Shown here: positions 63,251 through 64,000 of the stretch, piece by piece
How the letters are laid out: the number at the start of each line of letters is the position of its first letter
Position numbering within the stretch: position 1 is the stretch's first letter
NCBI RefSeq assembly: GCF_009856295.1
Contig: NZ_WMEU01000001.1
Span: 1 to 64,000, forward strand
DNA from: Pontibacillus yanchengensis
Lineage (GTDB): Bacteria; Bacillota; Bacilli; Bacillales; BH030062
Length of the DNA stretch: 64,000 nucleotides
Direction of reading: 5' to 3'
Made by a program: the position numbers and the translations under genes
The notes under the pieces: model-generated
What the model was told of the DNA's origin: nothing
Seen by the model: only the letters and a program-made list of their open reading frames with translations
Databases searched by the model: none

Positions 63251-63799
63251 ATGAATGGAAAGCATGCTTTGGTAATTGGTGGTACGGGTATGTTAAAAGA
63301 TGTTTCGCTTTGGTTTGCTGATAACGGATTTGTAGTTTCCGTTATTGGAAGAGGCAAAAGTAAACATGAGGACATGAAGGAGAGTTCATTACATCCTGAG
63401 TTAATAAATAGTTTAATGGTGGATTACAAAAGTCAATTGTTACTCAAAGATTATGTTAGAAGTGCGATAGAAAAATATGGTCCTATTTCTATTGTAGTTA
63501 GTTGGACTCCTTTTCTTCCTTCAATAGAATTAATCGATCATATAGTTTCTGAAAAGAGCCAAAGTTGGAAGCTGTATCAAATAAAGGGGAGCAGGAGATA
63601 TTTTGAAGATGGTAGTTTAAAACTCTCATCAAACTGTATTCATAGAAATATCTATTTAGGCTTTGTCATTAACAACGATACATCAAGGTGGTTAACAAAC
63701 AAAGAGATAGCTAATGGTGTCATTAAAAGTATTGAAGAAGAGTGTTCAGAGTCTATCATAGGAGTTCTTCATCCATATGAAAAGCGACCAGGTTATTAA
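63251..63799 (+). CDS. Short-chain dehydrogenase-like protein
   Basis: 182 residues starting MNGKHALVIGGTGMLKDVSLWFADNG. The Rossmann motif GGTGMLK is present, but the Tyr-x-x-x-Lys catalytic pair of classical SDRs is not, so it may bind nucleotide without being a standard dehydrogenase. This matches a small Firmicutes group annotated as 'short-chain dehydrogenase'. gaaggaggg precedes the ATG. The last 200 bases of the window show no gene. Confidence 0.75.
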   Translation: MNGKHALVIGGTGMLKDVSLWFADNGFVVSVIGRGKSKHEDMKESSLHPELINSLMVDYKSQLLLKDYVRSAIEKYGPISIVVSWTPFLPSIELIDHIVSEKSQSWKLYQIKGSRRYFEDGSLKLSSNCIHRNIYLGFVINNDTSRWLTNKEIANGVIKSIEEECSESIIGVLHPYEKRPGY

Positions 63800-64000
63800 T
63801 GTAAAAGGTTTAAGCAAGTTATCTTTTGATGGGAAGTTGCGACTTAAAGAGTAGTGAAAACTAACAGTTATGTATATGTTTTATTTTTTGTATCATTCAG
63901 AATATTTATATACCATAGAATTAATTGTAAGTTATACATGGTAATAAATAATATCATTCTTACTTATTGAATTAACAGTAGCTTAGGGATTATATAATAT

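Noticed and set aside
1-64000. CRISPR array or complete insertion sequence
   Set aside because: No regularly spaced direct repeats and no transposase-like frame were seen. The mosaic repeats are spread out and non-coding.

Overview
The window is a low-GC Firmicutes chromosome segment, most probably from a halophilic or halotolerant member of the Bacillaceae (Pontibacillus/Halobacillus/Virgibacillus-like). This is inferred from strong AGGAGG ribosome sites, frequent TTG/GTG starts, Bacillus-specific small families (YozE, YjcZ, YolD, DUF2584, DUF6501, CBO0543) and partial gene order shared with the Bacillus subtilis yp region (bpsA-bpsB, ypdP-like queuosine transporter, RNase H-like gene, ypgQ-like HD protein, thyA-dfrA). 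No rRNA, tRNA, CRISPR array, prophage or complete insertion sequence was seen.

Layout. 1-5 kb: a perfect GC-core palindrome, a membrane gene broken by a homopolymer frameshift, a minus-strand ba3-type cytochrome oxidase operon (subunits I, II and a 50-residue IIa) and a lipoprotein. 5-12 kb: an SDR enzyme, cheX, the bpsA-bpsB alkylpyrone pair, a tiny membrane protein behind a promoter flanked by Fur-like boxes, a frameshifted sulfurtransferase, an RNase H-like gene, a queuosine-precursor transporter behind a preQ1-I-like riboswitch, and a cold shock gene. 12-20 kb: fhs, a DUF72 gene, an HD hydrolase, thyA-dfrA, mobA and the Tat translocase genes tatA-tatA-tatC. 20-31 kb: yozE, a divergent YolD/WYL-domain pair with LexA-like boxes, sbcD-sbcC, small DUF genes, ung, a YqfQ-like protein, an msrA-msrB fusion and an AbrB-family membrane protein. 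31-46 kb: an MhqO/MhqD-like quinone and aldehyde defence pair with an MhqR-like operator, sfsA, manA, an amidohydrolase, a luciferase-like monooxygenase, an intracellular subtilisin, YfkAB radical SAM protein, acyP, a SplA-domain protein, a P1/DmpA peptidase and hydrolases. 46-52 kb: proline catabolism (putB, putC, putR) with a cre site and a candidate operator, but with no putP. 53-60 kb: a sigma-54 enhancer-binding regulator, a well-formed -24/-12 promoter, and a 3-hydroxybutyrate/acetoacetate catabolic operon (CoA transferase A and B, 3-hydroxybutyrate dehydrogenase, thiolase, GntP-type permease). 60-64 kb: gene-poor, with decayed genes and a CBO0543 membrane protein.

The most unusual content is a set of non-coding dispersed repeats (about 6.04-6.38, 20.10-20.43, 49.79-50.17 and 50.40-50.51 kb, plus a shorter related family at 10.37-10.49 and 42.01-42.13 kb). 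The long copies have imperfect inverted termini about 100 bp long. Their arms belong to three interchangeable types that are combined differently in each copy (1+2, 3+1, 1+3, solo 2). Several copies, including the short ones, carry a nested hairpin in which both stems change while pairing is kept. I do not recognise this family. No transposase for it lies in the window.

All calls rest on reading the sequence by eye. No database search or alignment program was run.
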